From NCBI GenBank assembly GCA_902796785.1, contig CADBQJ010000053.1, forward strand, positions 1 to 10,084: 10,084 bases of DNA, given 5' to 3'. The translations under genes and the position numbers were made by a program. How positions within the stretch are numbered: the first letter of the stretch is position 1; every line of letters starts with the position of its first letter. Positions 1 through 8,134 of this stretch are shown here, one piece after another. The notes under the pieces were generated by a model. The model made no database searches, was not told the origin of the DNA, and was given only the letters and a program-made list of their open reading frames with translations. The stretch is from Fibrobacter succinogenes (GTDB lineage Bacteria; Fibrobacterota; Fibrobacteria; Fibrobacterales; CADBQJ01).

Positions 1-812
<812 letters not shown>

Positions 813-845
813 GAGTGCCCCTTTGGGATTTAGGGCCCAAATCTA

Positions 846-882
846 GGAAATCCGGGAAATCGCCCTGCCGGGGCCGGAAATC
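846..882. repeat. Three GGAAATC direct repeats upstream of ileS
   Basis: GGAAATC occurs at 846-852, 855-861 and 876-882 (GATTTCC on the ileS strand), with start-to-start spacings of 9 and 21 bp. They lie 34-70 bp before the ileS ATG, where a regulator or a structured leader could act. No known binding protein is recognised. Confidence 0.45.
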
Positions 883-891
883 GGGCCTTTC

Positions 892-920
892 GGGCGCGAA
901 GATGGTAGTTTGGGCGCGAA
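892..920. repeat. GGGCGCGAA direct repeat, 20-bp period
   Basis: Two exact copies of the 9-mer GGGCGCGAA lie at 892-900 and 912-920, offset by 20 bp (about two helical turns), between the terminator hairpin and ileS. The arrangement looks like an operator, but in GC-rich DNA a chance match is possible. Confidence 0.4.
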
Positions 921-934
921 ACGGCGCGCGGGGG

Positions 935-968
935 ACAGAAAACAGGCCCGCAATCGCTTGCGGGCCTG
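935..968 (-). terminator. Rho-independent terminator reading towards ileS
   Basis: CAGGCCCGCAA (943-953) pairs perfectly with TTGCGGGCCTG (958-968) around a TCGC loop, giving an 11-bp stem. On the minus strand it is followed by TTTTCTGT (942-935), the U-run of an intrinsic terminator. On the plus strand the stem is followed by ACACTCAGG with no T-run, so the direction is clear. No coding gene on the minus strand ends here, so it ends either a short non-coding transcript started near 1020-1060 or part of the ileS leader. Confidence 0.75.
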
Positions 969-1047
969 ACACTCAGGGGAGGGGAGAATGAAAACTGAGA
1001 GGCGTTACCTCTTATGCCCATAACCTAGCTCGTTTTCCCGGGGCGAT

Positions 1048-1065
1048 TGTCACGGAAATGTCACG
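1048..1065. repeat. TGTCACG direct repeat, 11-bp period
   Basis: TGTCACG occurs at 1048-1054 and again at 1059-1065, offset by 11 bp (one helical turn), 45-62 bp before the TATATT box of the next gene. On the minus strand these read CGTGACA and could also act as a -35 or activator site for a leftward transcript. A regulator site is an inference. Confidence 0.4.
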
Positions 1066-1109
1066 ACGAGGCAAAAAGAGAGGCGTTTTTCCCCGCCGCG
1101 GGGGGTGTG

Positions 1110-1115
1110 TATATT
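1110..1115 (+). promoter_or_regulatory. -10 box TATATT, 7 nt before the ATG (probable leaderless start)
   Basis: TATATT ends 7 nt before ATG 1123, so transcription would be expected to begin at or next to the start codon. No good -35 is seen (TTTTCC at 1087-1092). A short AGGG at 1116-1119 could serve the second ATG at 1126 only if the transcript starts further upstream. Confidence 0.55.
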
Positions 1116-1122
1116 AGGGCGC

Positions 1123-1842
1123 ATGATGTTCGACCCCCTCTACATGCTGATTCTCGCCGTCGGCCTCCTGCTCTCCGGCGGCGCCTCGTTCCTGGTGAAA
1201 TCCCGCTTCGCCCGAGGGCAGAAGACGGGCCTGATGACGGGCTACACCGGCAAGGACGTGGCGCTGGCGATTCTCCGGTCCGCCGGCATCACAAACGTCC
1301 GCGTGCGGGAGCACAGGGGGTTCCTCAGCGACCACTACAACCCCGTCGACAAAACGCTCAACCTCAGCCCCGAGGTCTACCACGGCATCAACGCCTCCGC
1401 CGCGGGCGTGGCGGCCCACGAGACCGGGCACGCCATCCAGCACGCGCGGGGCTACGCCCCCATGTGGCTGCGCAGCGCCCTGGTGCCCGCCGCGAACCTC
1501 GGCTCGAACTTCGGCCCCTGGCTGGTCATCCTCGGCATCGTCCTCGGCGCCGCCGAGGGGGCCGGGCTCGGCGTGACGGTCGCGAAGGTCGGCGTGGCGC
1601 TCTTCGGCGCGGCGACGCTCTTCACCGTGGTCACGGTCCCCGTGGAGGTCGACGCCTCCTCCCGCGCGAAGAAGCTGCTCGGGGAGCTGGGGATCGTCCG
1701 CGGGGGCGAGGAGTCCGAGGCGGTCGCCGGCGTGCTCTCCGCCGCCGCGCTCACCTACGTGGCCGCCGCCATCACCTCCGTCCTGACGCTTCTCTACTGG
1801 GCCGCGCGCGCGGGGCTGCTCGGCGGCCGCCGGAACGACTAG
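1123..1842 (+). CDS. YugP-type membrane zinc metallopeptidase
   Basis: A 239-residue integral membrane protease of the YugP family (Pfam Zn_peptidase_2, DUF-type 'zinc metallopeptidase'). It probably cleaves membrane or misfolded proteins, but the physiological substrate of the family is not well defined. The catalytic motif is VAAHETGHAIQHA, with zinc ligands H99 and H103 and catalytic E100. The conserved PVEVDASSRAKKLL segment (E175) probably supplies the third ligand. There is an N-terminal membrane helix (about residues 5-25), two hydrophobic segments after the active site (about 125-170) and one near the C-terminus (about 205-230). The preceding TGYTGKDVA and NPxxKTLNLSPEVY segments are typical of the family. 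ATG 1123 is chosen; ATG 1126 is possible, and the in-frame GTG at 1105 would put the -10 box inside the gene. Length matches the family (about 225-240). Confidence 0.9.
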   Translation: MMFDPLYMLILAVGLLLSGGASFLVKSRFARGQKTGLMTGYTGKDVALAILRSAGITNVRVREHRGFLSDHYNPVDKTLNLSPEVYHGINASAAGVAAHETGHAIQHARGYAPMWLRSALVPAANLGSNFGPWLVILGIVLGAAEGAGLGVTVAKVGVALFGAATLFTVVTVPVEVDASSRAKKLLGELGIVRGGEESEAVAGVLSAAALTYVAAAITSVLTLLYWAARAGLLGGRRND

Positions 1843-1852
1843 GCGCGGGGAT

Positions 1853-1861
1853 TGCTAGAAT
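1853..1861 (+). promoter_or_regulatory. Extended -10 like TGCTAGAAT between the protease and zinc-ribbon genes
   Basis: TGC plus TAGAAT forms an extended -10 element about 60 bp before the zinc-ribbon gene. No -35 is visible. Its expected start site (about 1868) falls inside the terminator-like stem at 1865-1889, so it may be fortuitous. Confidence 0.3.
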
Positions 1862-1864
1862 TGG

Positions 1865-1900
1865 AGCGGGCGGCGCGGAGCCGTCCGCTTCCTTTTTCCC
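1865..1900 (+). terminator. Terminator-like hairpin after the yugP-like gene
   Basis: AGCGGGCGGC (1865-1874) pairs with GCCGTCCGCT (1880-1889), a 10-bp stem with one G-T pair and a GCGGA loop, followed by TCCTTTTTCCC. It sits 22 nt after the protease stop codon. It could end the protease transcript or reduce read-through into the next two genes. Confidence 0.6.
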
Positions 1901-1922
1901 GGATTCCGGAAGGGCGAAGGCG

Positions 1923-2453
1923 ATGGCGAAAAAGTGTCCCTGCTGCGACCGGGGCGACCTGGTCCCGGTCGGCATCCCCGAGGCCGAGCTGGCCATCTGC
2001 GACCGCTGCCACGCCGCCGTCTTCCCCGAATCGAAGATCCTCGCGCTGGCGCGCCGCCTCCTCCGGGGCACCGTCCGCCGCTGGCGCGACCGGCTCGCCT
2101 CCGACGCGGAGCCGCCCGTTCCCTCCGCCCCCCTCTGCCCCGAGCACGGCGTCCCGATGAAGCGGGGCGTGCTCAAGGGGTTCGCGCGCGAATGCTGGCG
2201 CGCCGACGGCTGCTGCGACCGCGTGCTCCTCGACTCGCGCGAGATGGTCCCCGTGCTCGACCTGCTCGAGGCGAGCGCGATCGGCGAGGCCGAGCACAAG
2301 ACGCCCGCCGGATTCAACCCCCTGATGTTCGTCAGCCGCTGGCTCTTCCGGGGCGAGCGCCGCGACGCCGAGATGGCCGACGGCGCGCTCGGGCTGGACG
2401 ACGCGCAGTATTCGGTCAAGTTCGCCGGAATCCTCGACAAGGAGGCCCGATGA
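1923..2453 (+). CDS. Small protein with two zf-TFIIB-like zinc ribbons
   Basis: A 176-residue soluble protein of unknown function. The first ribbon has C5/C8 (KKCPCCDRGDL) and C26/C29 (ICDRCHAAVFP), resembling the bacterial zf-TFIIB fold. A second, degenerate copy follows: C72-P-E-H75 then C91, C97 and C98 ending in RVLLDSREM, matching the C..C...(D)xC..C.G.WLD..EL layout of that family, with His replacing one Cys. The linker between them (residues 38-62) is basic and helical. Downstream of the second copy is an acidic tail with no recognised domain. ATG 1923 is supported by GGAAGGG at 1908-1914 with an 8-nt gap. The stop overlaps the start of the next gene (ATGA), so the two are translationally coupled. 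Related families are probably metal- or nucleic-acid-binding; the role here is not known. Confidence 0.8.
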   Translation: MAKKCPCCDRGDLVPVGIPEAELAICDRCHAAVFPESKILALARRLLRGTVRRWRDRLASDAEPPVPSAPLCPEHGVPMKRGVLKGFARECWRADGCCDRVLLDSREMVPVLDLLEASAIGEAEHKTPAGFNPLMFVSRWLFRGERRDAEMADGALGLDDAQYSVKFAGILDKEAR

Positions 2454-3229
2454 CGGACGCGCGTTCCGTTCTCGAGGGCGCGAAGCTCGTCCTCCTCGAC
2501 CAGGACGGCACCCTCTTCCTGGGCGGCCGGGCGCTGCCGGGCGCCTGCGAGTTCGTCCGCGCGCTCCGCGCCGCCGGACGCCAGCCGGTCTTCCTCAGCA
2601 ACAACACCTCGCGCTCGCTGCGCCGCACCATCGAGCAGCTGCGCGCCCTGGGCTTCGAGGTCTCGGAAAACGAGGTGCGCGACGCCGGATGGGCCACCCG
2701 CGCCTTCCTGGAGCGCGAGCGGATCTCGCGAATCGCCCTCTTCGCCAACCCCGAGGTGACGGAGGACTTCGTCGAGGCCGGATTCGAGCTCGACTGGGAG
2801 GACCCCTCCGCCGTGGTGCTCGCCTACGACACCTCCTTCACCTTCGACAAGCTGGTGCTGGCCCAGTCGCTGCTGGTCCGCGGCGTGCGCTTCATCGCCA
2901 CCCACCCCGACCGGCTCTGCCCGACCGAGCGCGGCTTCGTCCCCGACATCGCCAGCCTGATCGCCGCGCTGCGCAGCGCCGGCGCCCCCGAGCCGCTGGT
3001 GATCGGGAAGCCCTCGCCCGCGATGGTGCTGCCGATTCTCGCCGAGCGCTCCTGCCGCCCCGACGAATGCGTGATGGTGGGCGACCGCCTCTACACCGAC
3101 ATCCGCATGGCCGAGGAGAGCGGGCTGCGCTCGCTCCTCGTGCTGACGGGCGAAGCCGACCGCGCCGCCCTCGCCGACAGCCCCTGGAAGCCCGACGCCG
3201 TCGTCGAGACGCTCCTCGACGCGCTCTGA
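2450..3229 (+). CDS. HAD-superfamily hydrolase, NagD/p-nitrophenylphosphatase-like (subclass IIA)
   Basis: A 259-residue cytoplasmic phosphatase. Motif I is LLDQDGTLFLGG (nucleophile D17, acid/base D19). Motif II is FLSNNTSRS near residue 48. Motif III is VIGKPSPAM (K187), and motif IV is MVGDRLYTDI (D212, D217 for Mg2+). The C2 cap between motifs II and III and the total length fit the NagD/PGPase subclass IIA, whose members dephosphorylate small metabolites such as nucleotides, sugar phosphates or 2-phosphoglycolate. The substrate cannot be read from the sequence. ATG 2450 overlaps the upstream stop by 4 nt and has AAGGAGG (2440-2446 region) closely upstream. Its stop (3227-3229) directly abuts the stop of the convergent helicase gene. 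Confidence 0.92.
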   Translation: MTDARSVLEGAKLVLLDQDGTLFLGGRALPGACEFVRALRAAGRQPVFLSNNTSRSLRRTIEQLRALGFEVSENEVRDAGWATRAFLERERISRIALFANPEVTEDFVEAGFELDWEDPSAVVLAYDTSFTFDKLVLAQSLLVRGVRFIATHPDRLCPTERGFVPDIASLIAALRSAGAPEPLVIGKPSPAMVLPILAERSCRPDECVMVGDRLYTDIRMAEESGLRSLLVLTGEADRAALADSPWKPDAVVETLLDAL

Positions 3230-4582
<1,353 letters not shown>

Positions 4583-4636
4583 TTGGTCAAAGATAATATT
4601 ATATTGCCATCGGCGTTTCTTGCTAACATTGCCGGC
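4583..4636. promoter_or_regulatory. Compact divergent promoter region, helicase and glycosyltransferase
   Basis: Only 54 bp separate the two start codons, and the centre is the most AT-rich part of the window. Minus strand: TTAGCA (4626-4621), 17-bp spacer, TATAAT (4603-4598), predicted start near 4591, leaving a 5' leader of about 9 nt. A TATCTT (4595-4590) also stands 7 nt before the ATG. Plus strand: extended -10 TGCTAACAT (4621-4629), 7 nt before ATG 4637. The two promoters overlap physically, so polymerases on them would compete. Confidence 0.6.
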
Positions 4637-5803
4637 ATGGATTGCGCCTTCTGGACGACCGCCGCGACGGCGGTTTCCGCGGTTTCCTCCCTCTTCTACC
4701 TCGCCGTGCTGGGCACCTTCGCGGCGGGAGTCGCGCGCATGCGCGTCCGCGGGGAGAAGGACCGCGTCGCGCCGGACGGCCGCTGGCCCTCGGCGAGCGT
4801 GGCGGTGCCGCTGCGGAACGAGGAGCGGAACCTCGGCAAGACGCTGGAGGCGCTGGCGGCGCAGGACTATCCCGGCGAGTGGGAGGTGATCTGCGTGGAC
4901 GACCGCTCCGACGACGCCACGCCGCGCCTGCTCGCGGAGTTCGCCGCGTCGCACCCGCGCTTCTCCGTGCTGACGGTCCCGGCGGACGCGCCCGAGACCC
5001 CCTCGCCCAAGAAGCGGGCGCTCGAGAAGGCCTTCTCCGCCGCGAAGGGCGAGATCCTGATGACCATCGACGCCGACTGCCTCCCGCCGGAGCGGTGGCT
5101 GCGCTCGATGGTCTCCAACTTCCGCGCGGGGATCGACATCGTGCAGGGGCCCAAGCGGATCCTGCCCGGCAAGGGGATCCTCTCGAAGGTGCAGGCCCTG
5201 GAGACGCTCGGGTTCACCCTGATCGAGGGGGCCTTCTTCACGCTGGGCAAGCCGATGCTCGCCAGCGCCCCCTCGCTGGCCTACCGCCGCTCCGTCTACG
5301 ACGCCTCGGGCGGGCTCGCCGCGCTCGAGGGGCTGGTCTCGGGCGACGACGACATGCTGGTGCAGCGCATGAGCCGCCACGCCGCGGGCGTGGCCTACAA
5401 CGCCGACCCCGAGGCGCAGGTGCGCACCTGGCCGGCGGAGACGTGGCGCGAGTTCTTCTCGCAGCGCGCGCGCTGGGCCAGCAACGGAACCCGCTACGAG
5501 TCGCGGCTCTACGTGCTGATGCTCGCGGCGATCTACCTCTTCTTCGTCTTCCTCGCCGCGTCGGTTCCGCTGGCGGCCGCGACCGGAATCCCGGCGCTGC
5601 TGCTGCCGCTCGCGACGAAGGTCGCCGTCGACCTGGTCTTCCTGGCGCTCGGCGCGCGCAAGCTGCGCTCGCTCGGGCTGCTGCCCGCCTATCCGCCCAC
5701 GCTGCTCGTCCAGGTGGTCGTGGTGCTCTGGGCGCCGCTGGCCGGCGCCTTCGGCTGGTACCGCTGGAAGGGAAAAAGCGCCGCGGGGAGCGCGGCGCGG
5801 TAG
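4637..5803 (+). CDS. Membrane family 2 glycosyltransferase (processive-synthase-like)
   Basis: A 388-residue inner-membrane GT-A glycosyltransferase using a nucleotide-sugar donor. An N-terminal membrane helix (about 10-35) leads into a GT2 domain: VAVPLRNEERN, VDDRSDD (D88, D89), the metal-binding DAD (D145, D147), SGDDDML (D237-D239) and QRARW (Q276, R279, W280). The D, DxD, D, QxxRW set is that of hyaluronan, chitin and cellulose synthases and of lipid-linked glycosyltransferases. Two to four hydrophobic helices follow (about 295-385). The protein is shorter and has fewer helices than BcsA or chitin synthases, so a lipid- or exopolysaccharide-glycosyltransferase is more likely than a full channel-forming synthase. 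The acceptor is unknown. No SD is seen. Its final codons overlap a minus-strand terminator. Confidence 0.9.
   Translation: MDCAFWTTAATAVSAVSSLFYLAVLGTFAAGVARMRVRGEKDRVAPDGRWPSASVAVPLRNEERNLGKTLEALAAQDYPGEWEVICVDDRSDDATPRLLAEFAASHPRFSVLTVPADAPETPSPKKRALEKAFSAAKGEILMTIDADCLPPERWLRSMVSNFRAGIDIVQGPKRILPGKGILSKVQALETLGFTLIEGAFFTLGKPMLASAPSLAYRRSVYDASGGLAALEGLVSGDDDMLVQRMSRHAAGVAYNADPEAQVRTWPAETWREFFSQRARWASNGTRYESRLYVLMLAAIYLFFVFLAASVPLAAATGIPALLLPLATKVAVDLVFLALGARKLRSLGLLPAYPPTLLVQVVVVLWAPLAGAFGWYRWKGKSAAGSAAR
5773..5798 (-). terminator. Terminator of the TSUP-TPR-GH84 operon, inside the glycosyltransferase 3' end
   Basis: GCGCCGCG (5778-5785) and CGCGGCGC (5791-5798) form a perfect 8-bp GC stem. 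On the minus strand it is followed by TTTTT (5777-5773). It begins 24 nt after the GH84 stop codon. Plus-strand read-through meets GGTAGCGG with no T-run, so it serves the minus strand although it lies within the last codons of the convergent gene. Confidence 0.8.
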
Positions 5804-5822
5804 CGGAAGATTTCCCCGTTCC

Positions 5823-7022
5823 TCAGAACGACTCGGGATGGCAGCGGTAGAGGCCGTCCAGCCACTCCGCGACCTCGCGCGCGGCGGGATGGTCGATCGC
5901 GGCGTACTCCGCCCTCTTCGCGGCGCGCTCGTCGTCGGTCAGCGCGTTCGCGACCTTGCGCTCGAACTCGGAATGCTCGCGGACGATCGCCGCGCGGTCC
6001 TTCTCGGGGAGCGTCGCGAAGCGCGGGTTCTCCGAGATCCGCTTCTTCCATCCTTCGGCGAAGGCGCGGTCGGTGCCCGCGTATCCGATCCCGCGGTCCT
6101 GGAAGGCGTCGCGGTCGCGGTCGAGGAGCGCGCGCAGCGCGGGGTCGTCCACCAGCTCGAGCGCGCGGGCCCAGAGCGCCTCGGGATCGGTCTCGCCCGA
6201 GGCCCACTGCGCGCCGAGCGCCGCGAAGGGGAGGCGCGAGAGCCAGGGCTGGTTCATCGGGTTCGCGGCGAATCCCGAGCAGAGCTCCGCGGGGCGCGGC
6301 GGGCGGCCCTGCGGCGGGCGGAGGTGCAGGAACGGGGCCATGCGCACGCCGTCGTTCACGGGGTAGTTGTCCCAGAGGAAGGGCTTGCGGCCCAGCCGTC
6401 CGGCGACGCGCCGGAGGTGCTCCTCGGGATAGCCTTCGGAGCAGACCATGGGCCCGGTCCAGAAGACGTCGATCGAGGGGTCGAGCGCCTCGCCCAGCCC
6501 CTCCAGGTATCCGGCGGGCTCGTCGCCGAAGAGCATCCGCAGCGCGGGGTCGTCGGAGTAGTAGGTGGGGCAGACCACGACGCGCGCGTCGGGCAGCGCG
6601 TCGGCGGCGATGTGCGCGACGTCGGCCTGGACGCGGGCCATCGAGGAGCGGTCGCCCTTCATGTCGTCGAAGAAGACCCCGAGGATCCCCGGCTCGAGCG
6701 TCTTCAGGTCGGCCAGGCGGCGCTCCAGCCGCCGGCGGGAGTCGGCGTTCCAGTCCAGGTAGATCTCGTACGGGCTCAGCCCCGGCCCGAAGAGGAGCCC
6801 CTCGTCGCCGCAGAGCCCGCGCAGCTTCTCCAGGCGGTCGCGCGTCGCGCGGTCCCACGGCTCGAGCCATCGCCGGCGCAGGTGCTCGTCGTCCTTGGGC
6901 GCGTAGAGATAGAAGTCCGCCTTTTGGGCGCCCAGGAATCGGCACCAGTCCATGCGGTCGTCCCACGACCACATGCGGCCGTAGAAACCTTCGATCAGTC
7001 CGAAGACGAAGCGGTCATTCAC
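5823..7022 (-). CDS. GH84-type beta-N-acetylglucosaminidase, no signal peptide
   Basis: A 399-residue enzyme of the GH84 (NagJ/O-GlcNAcase) family, which removes N-acetylglucosamine by substrate-assisted catalysis. The barrel opens at once with FGLIEGFYGRMWSWDDR (residues 7-23), the family hallmark. The catalytic Asp pair is FFDDMKGD (D119, D120). CPTYYSDD and WDNYPVND (217-224) supply further substrate-contact residues, including N219 and the N-D pair. A helical C-terminal region follows. Many bacterial GH84 enzymes are exported and carry extra domains; this one has neither, so it probably acts in the cytoplasm on imported or recycled GlcNAc glycans. That is inference. The start is GTG 7022, with AAGGAGG 6 nt upstream, inside the end of the preceding gene (GTGAATGA, 8-nt overlap), indicating translational coupling. 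Confidence 0.9.
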   Translation of the reverse strand: MNDRFVFGLIEGFYGRMWSWDDRMDWCRFLGAQKADFYLYAPKDDEHLRRRWLEPWDRATRDRLEKLRGLCGDEGLLFGPGLSPYEIYLDWNADSRRRLERRLADLKTLEPGILGVFFDDMKGDRSSMARVQADVAHIAADALPDARVVVCPTYYSDDPALRMLFGDEPAGYLEGLGEALDPSIDVFWTGPMVCSEGYPEEHLRRVAGRLGRKPFLWDNYPVNDGVRMAPFLHLRPPQGRPPRPAELCSGFAANPMNQPWLSRLPFAALGAQWASGETDPEALWARALELVDDPALRALLDRDRDAFQDRGIGYAGTDRAFAEGWKKRISENPRFATLPEKDRAAIVREHSEFERKVANALTDDERAAKRAEYAAIDHPAAREVAEWLDGLYRCHPESF

Positions 7023-8121
7023 GGGGAGCCTCCTTCAGCCAGCTTTCGGGAATCTTCCGGACGACGCGGGTCTCCACGTAGACGCGCATCAGCGCGCGCG
7101 AGGCGTCGTCCATCAGGTGGATCACGCCGGGGAAGCGGCCGGTGGCGCCCTCCCAGACGATCATCGCGTTCAGCAGGCCGTCTTCGGCCGTCTTGCGGAT
7201 CTCCGCCGCCCAGGGCTTGGGCTCGCGGCCTTCGCGGAGCAGGCGGTCGGTCTCCTTGCCGAGCAGCCCGAAGCAGAAGCGGCCGCGGACCTCGCGCACC
7301 ATGTTGTCGTCGCTGCGCGGCGTGAGGAACGCGGGGTCCCTGTCCCACATGGCCTGGCAGAGGGGGAGGACCGGGTTCGGCCCCGCCTTGGCGGAGTCGA
7401 CGAAGATCGTCACGGTGTCGGGGCCGTAGCTCAGCTCCCACGGGAAGAAGAGCCGGTCGTCGTCCATGTATTCGCCCGAGGCCAGCAGGATCTCCTTCGC
7501 GGCGCGGAGGGTCGACTCGCCGTCGCCGTCGAGCAGGATCGCCTCGACGATCTCCTTCCGCGCGCCGGGGAGGTCGTTCTTCCGGGCCAGCGTCCGGGCC
7601 AGCGCCTCGTGCGCCTCGGCGCTCGACGCGTTCAGGGCGAGCGCGCGCCGCAGCGCCTTCTCCGCGCCGTCGAGGTCGCCCGCCAGGAACTTCAGCCGCC
7701 CGATCTGCGCGTGGACGACGTGGTTCTCCGGGTCGCATTCCGACGCCTGCCCGTAGAGCGCGAGCGCGCCGGCGGCGTCGCCCTTGCGGAAGGCCGCGAC
7801 GGCCTTCTCGGAAAGTTCCGCGGCGCACGGCATCGTCGGGAAGGCCTCCAGACGCGCGGGCCGGCCGCCCGTCCCCGCGACGCGGACCCAGGCGGGGTCG
7901 GGCGCCTGCGTGCGGAGCGAATCGGGCCAGAAGGCGCTGCGCGCCCCCTCGCGGTACGTCACGCGGTAGACCACGTTGCTCTTCCGGGAGGCCTCCTCCA
8001 GCTTTTCGGGAGTCCACTTCTCCAGGTCGTTCACCACGTCGGTCGTGGTGCGGACGAACATGCGGCCGCAGCCCGTCAGGGCGACGAGGCAGAGGAGAAG
8101 CGCGGCGGATCTTTTCATCAT
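7015..8121 (-). CDS. TPR-containing lipoprotein of unknown function
   Basis: A 368-residue predicted lipoprotein. The signal peptide MMKRSAALLLCLVALTGC has a lipobox L-T-G-C with acylation at C18. A region of about 80 residues without a recognised fold leads into about three TPR-like helical repeats (about 102-205: KAVAAFRKGDAAGALALYGQ, then LKFLAGDLDGAEKALRRAL, then LARKNDLPGARKEIVEAIL). The C-terminal 160 residues, with DDDRLFFPWELSYGPDTVTIFV near their start, match nothing I recognise. AAAGG lies 8 nt before ATG 8121; the adjacent ATG 8118 is the alternative. It starts 13 nt after the permease stop and overlaps the GH84 start, so all three are probably co-transcribed. TPR lipoproteins usually serve as envelope scaffolds; a partnership with the GH84 enzyme is only suggested by position. 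Confidence 0.82.
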   Translation of the reverse strand: MMKRSAALLLCLVALTGCGRMFVRTTTDVVNDLEKWTPEKLEEASRKSNVVYRVTYREGARSAFWPDSLRTQAPDPAWVRVAGTGGRPARLEAFPTMPCAAELSEKAVAAFRKGDAAGALALYGQASECDPENHVVHAQIGRLKFLAGDLDGAEKALRRALALNASSAEAHEALARTLARKNDLPGARKEIVEAILLDGDGESTLRAAKEILLASGEYMDDDRLFFPWELSYGPDTVTIFVDSAKAGPNPVLPLCQAMWDRDPAFLTPRSDDNMVREVRGRFCFGLLGKETDRLLREGREPKPWAAEIRKTAEDGLLNAMIVWEGATGRFPGVIHLMDDASRALMRVYVETRVVRKIPESWLKEAPRE

Positions 8122-8134
8122 GGCGAAAACCTTT

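Larger units (their letters stand above)
813..1122. other. Non-coding region between divergent ileS and the yugP-like gene
   Basis: This 310-bp stretch has no convincing gene. It holds a minus-strand terminator-like hairpin (935-968), a small AGAGG/CCTCT hairpin (998-1012), an inverted repeat TTATG-CC-CATAA (about 1013-1024), and direct repeats: three GGAAATC, two GGGCGCGAA and two TGTCACG. The right end carries the promoter of the next gene. Because the terminator points towards ileS and lies about 125 bp before its start, the minus-strand transcript may be an attenuated ileS leader or a separate small RNA ending near 935. Neither is proven by the sequence alone. Confidence 0.6.

Noticed and set aside
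830..1021. Minus-strand ORF of 63 codons (begins MGIRGNASQF) upstream of ileS
   Set aside because: It runs through the perfect terminator hairpin, has no good ribosome binding site and has low-complexity Arg/Pro-rich sequence. A leader peptide is conceivable, but it has only one Ile codon near its start, so there is no support for Ile-codon attenuation.
813..1122. T-box riboswitch or tRNA upstream of ileS
   Set aside because: No T-box consensus and no tRNA cloverleaf features (TTCGA arm, CCA end) were found on either strand.
1934..2449. N-terminal extension of the HAD hydrolase
   Set aside because: It is Arg/Pro-rich frame-shadow sequence over the zinc-ribbon gene. HAD motif I lies at residue 17 from ATG 2450, as expected for the family.
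4583..5380. Minus-strand N-terminal extension of the helicase
   Set aside because: It is antisense to the glycosyltransferase, has Arg/Gly/His-rich shadow composition, and the helicase Q-motif starts properly right after ATG 4582.
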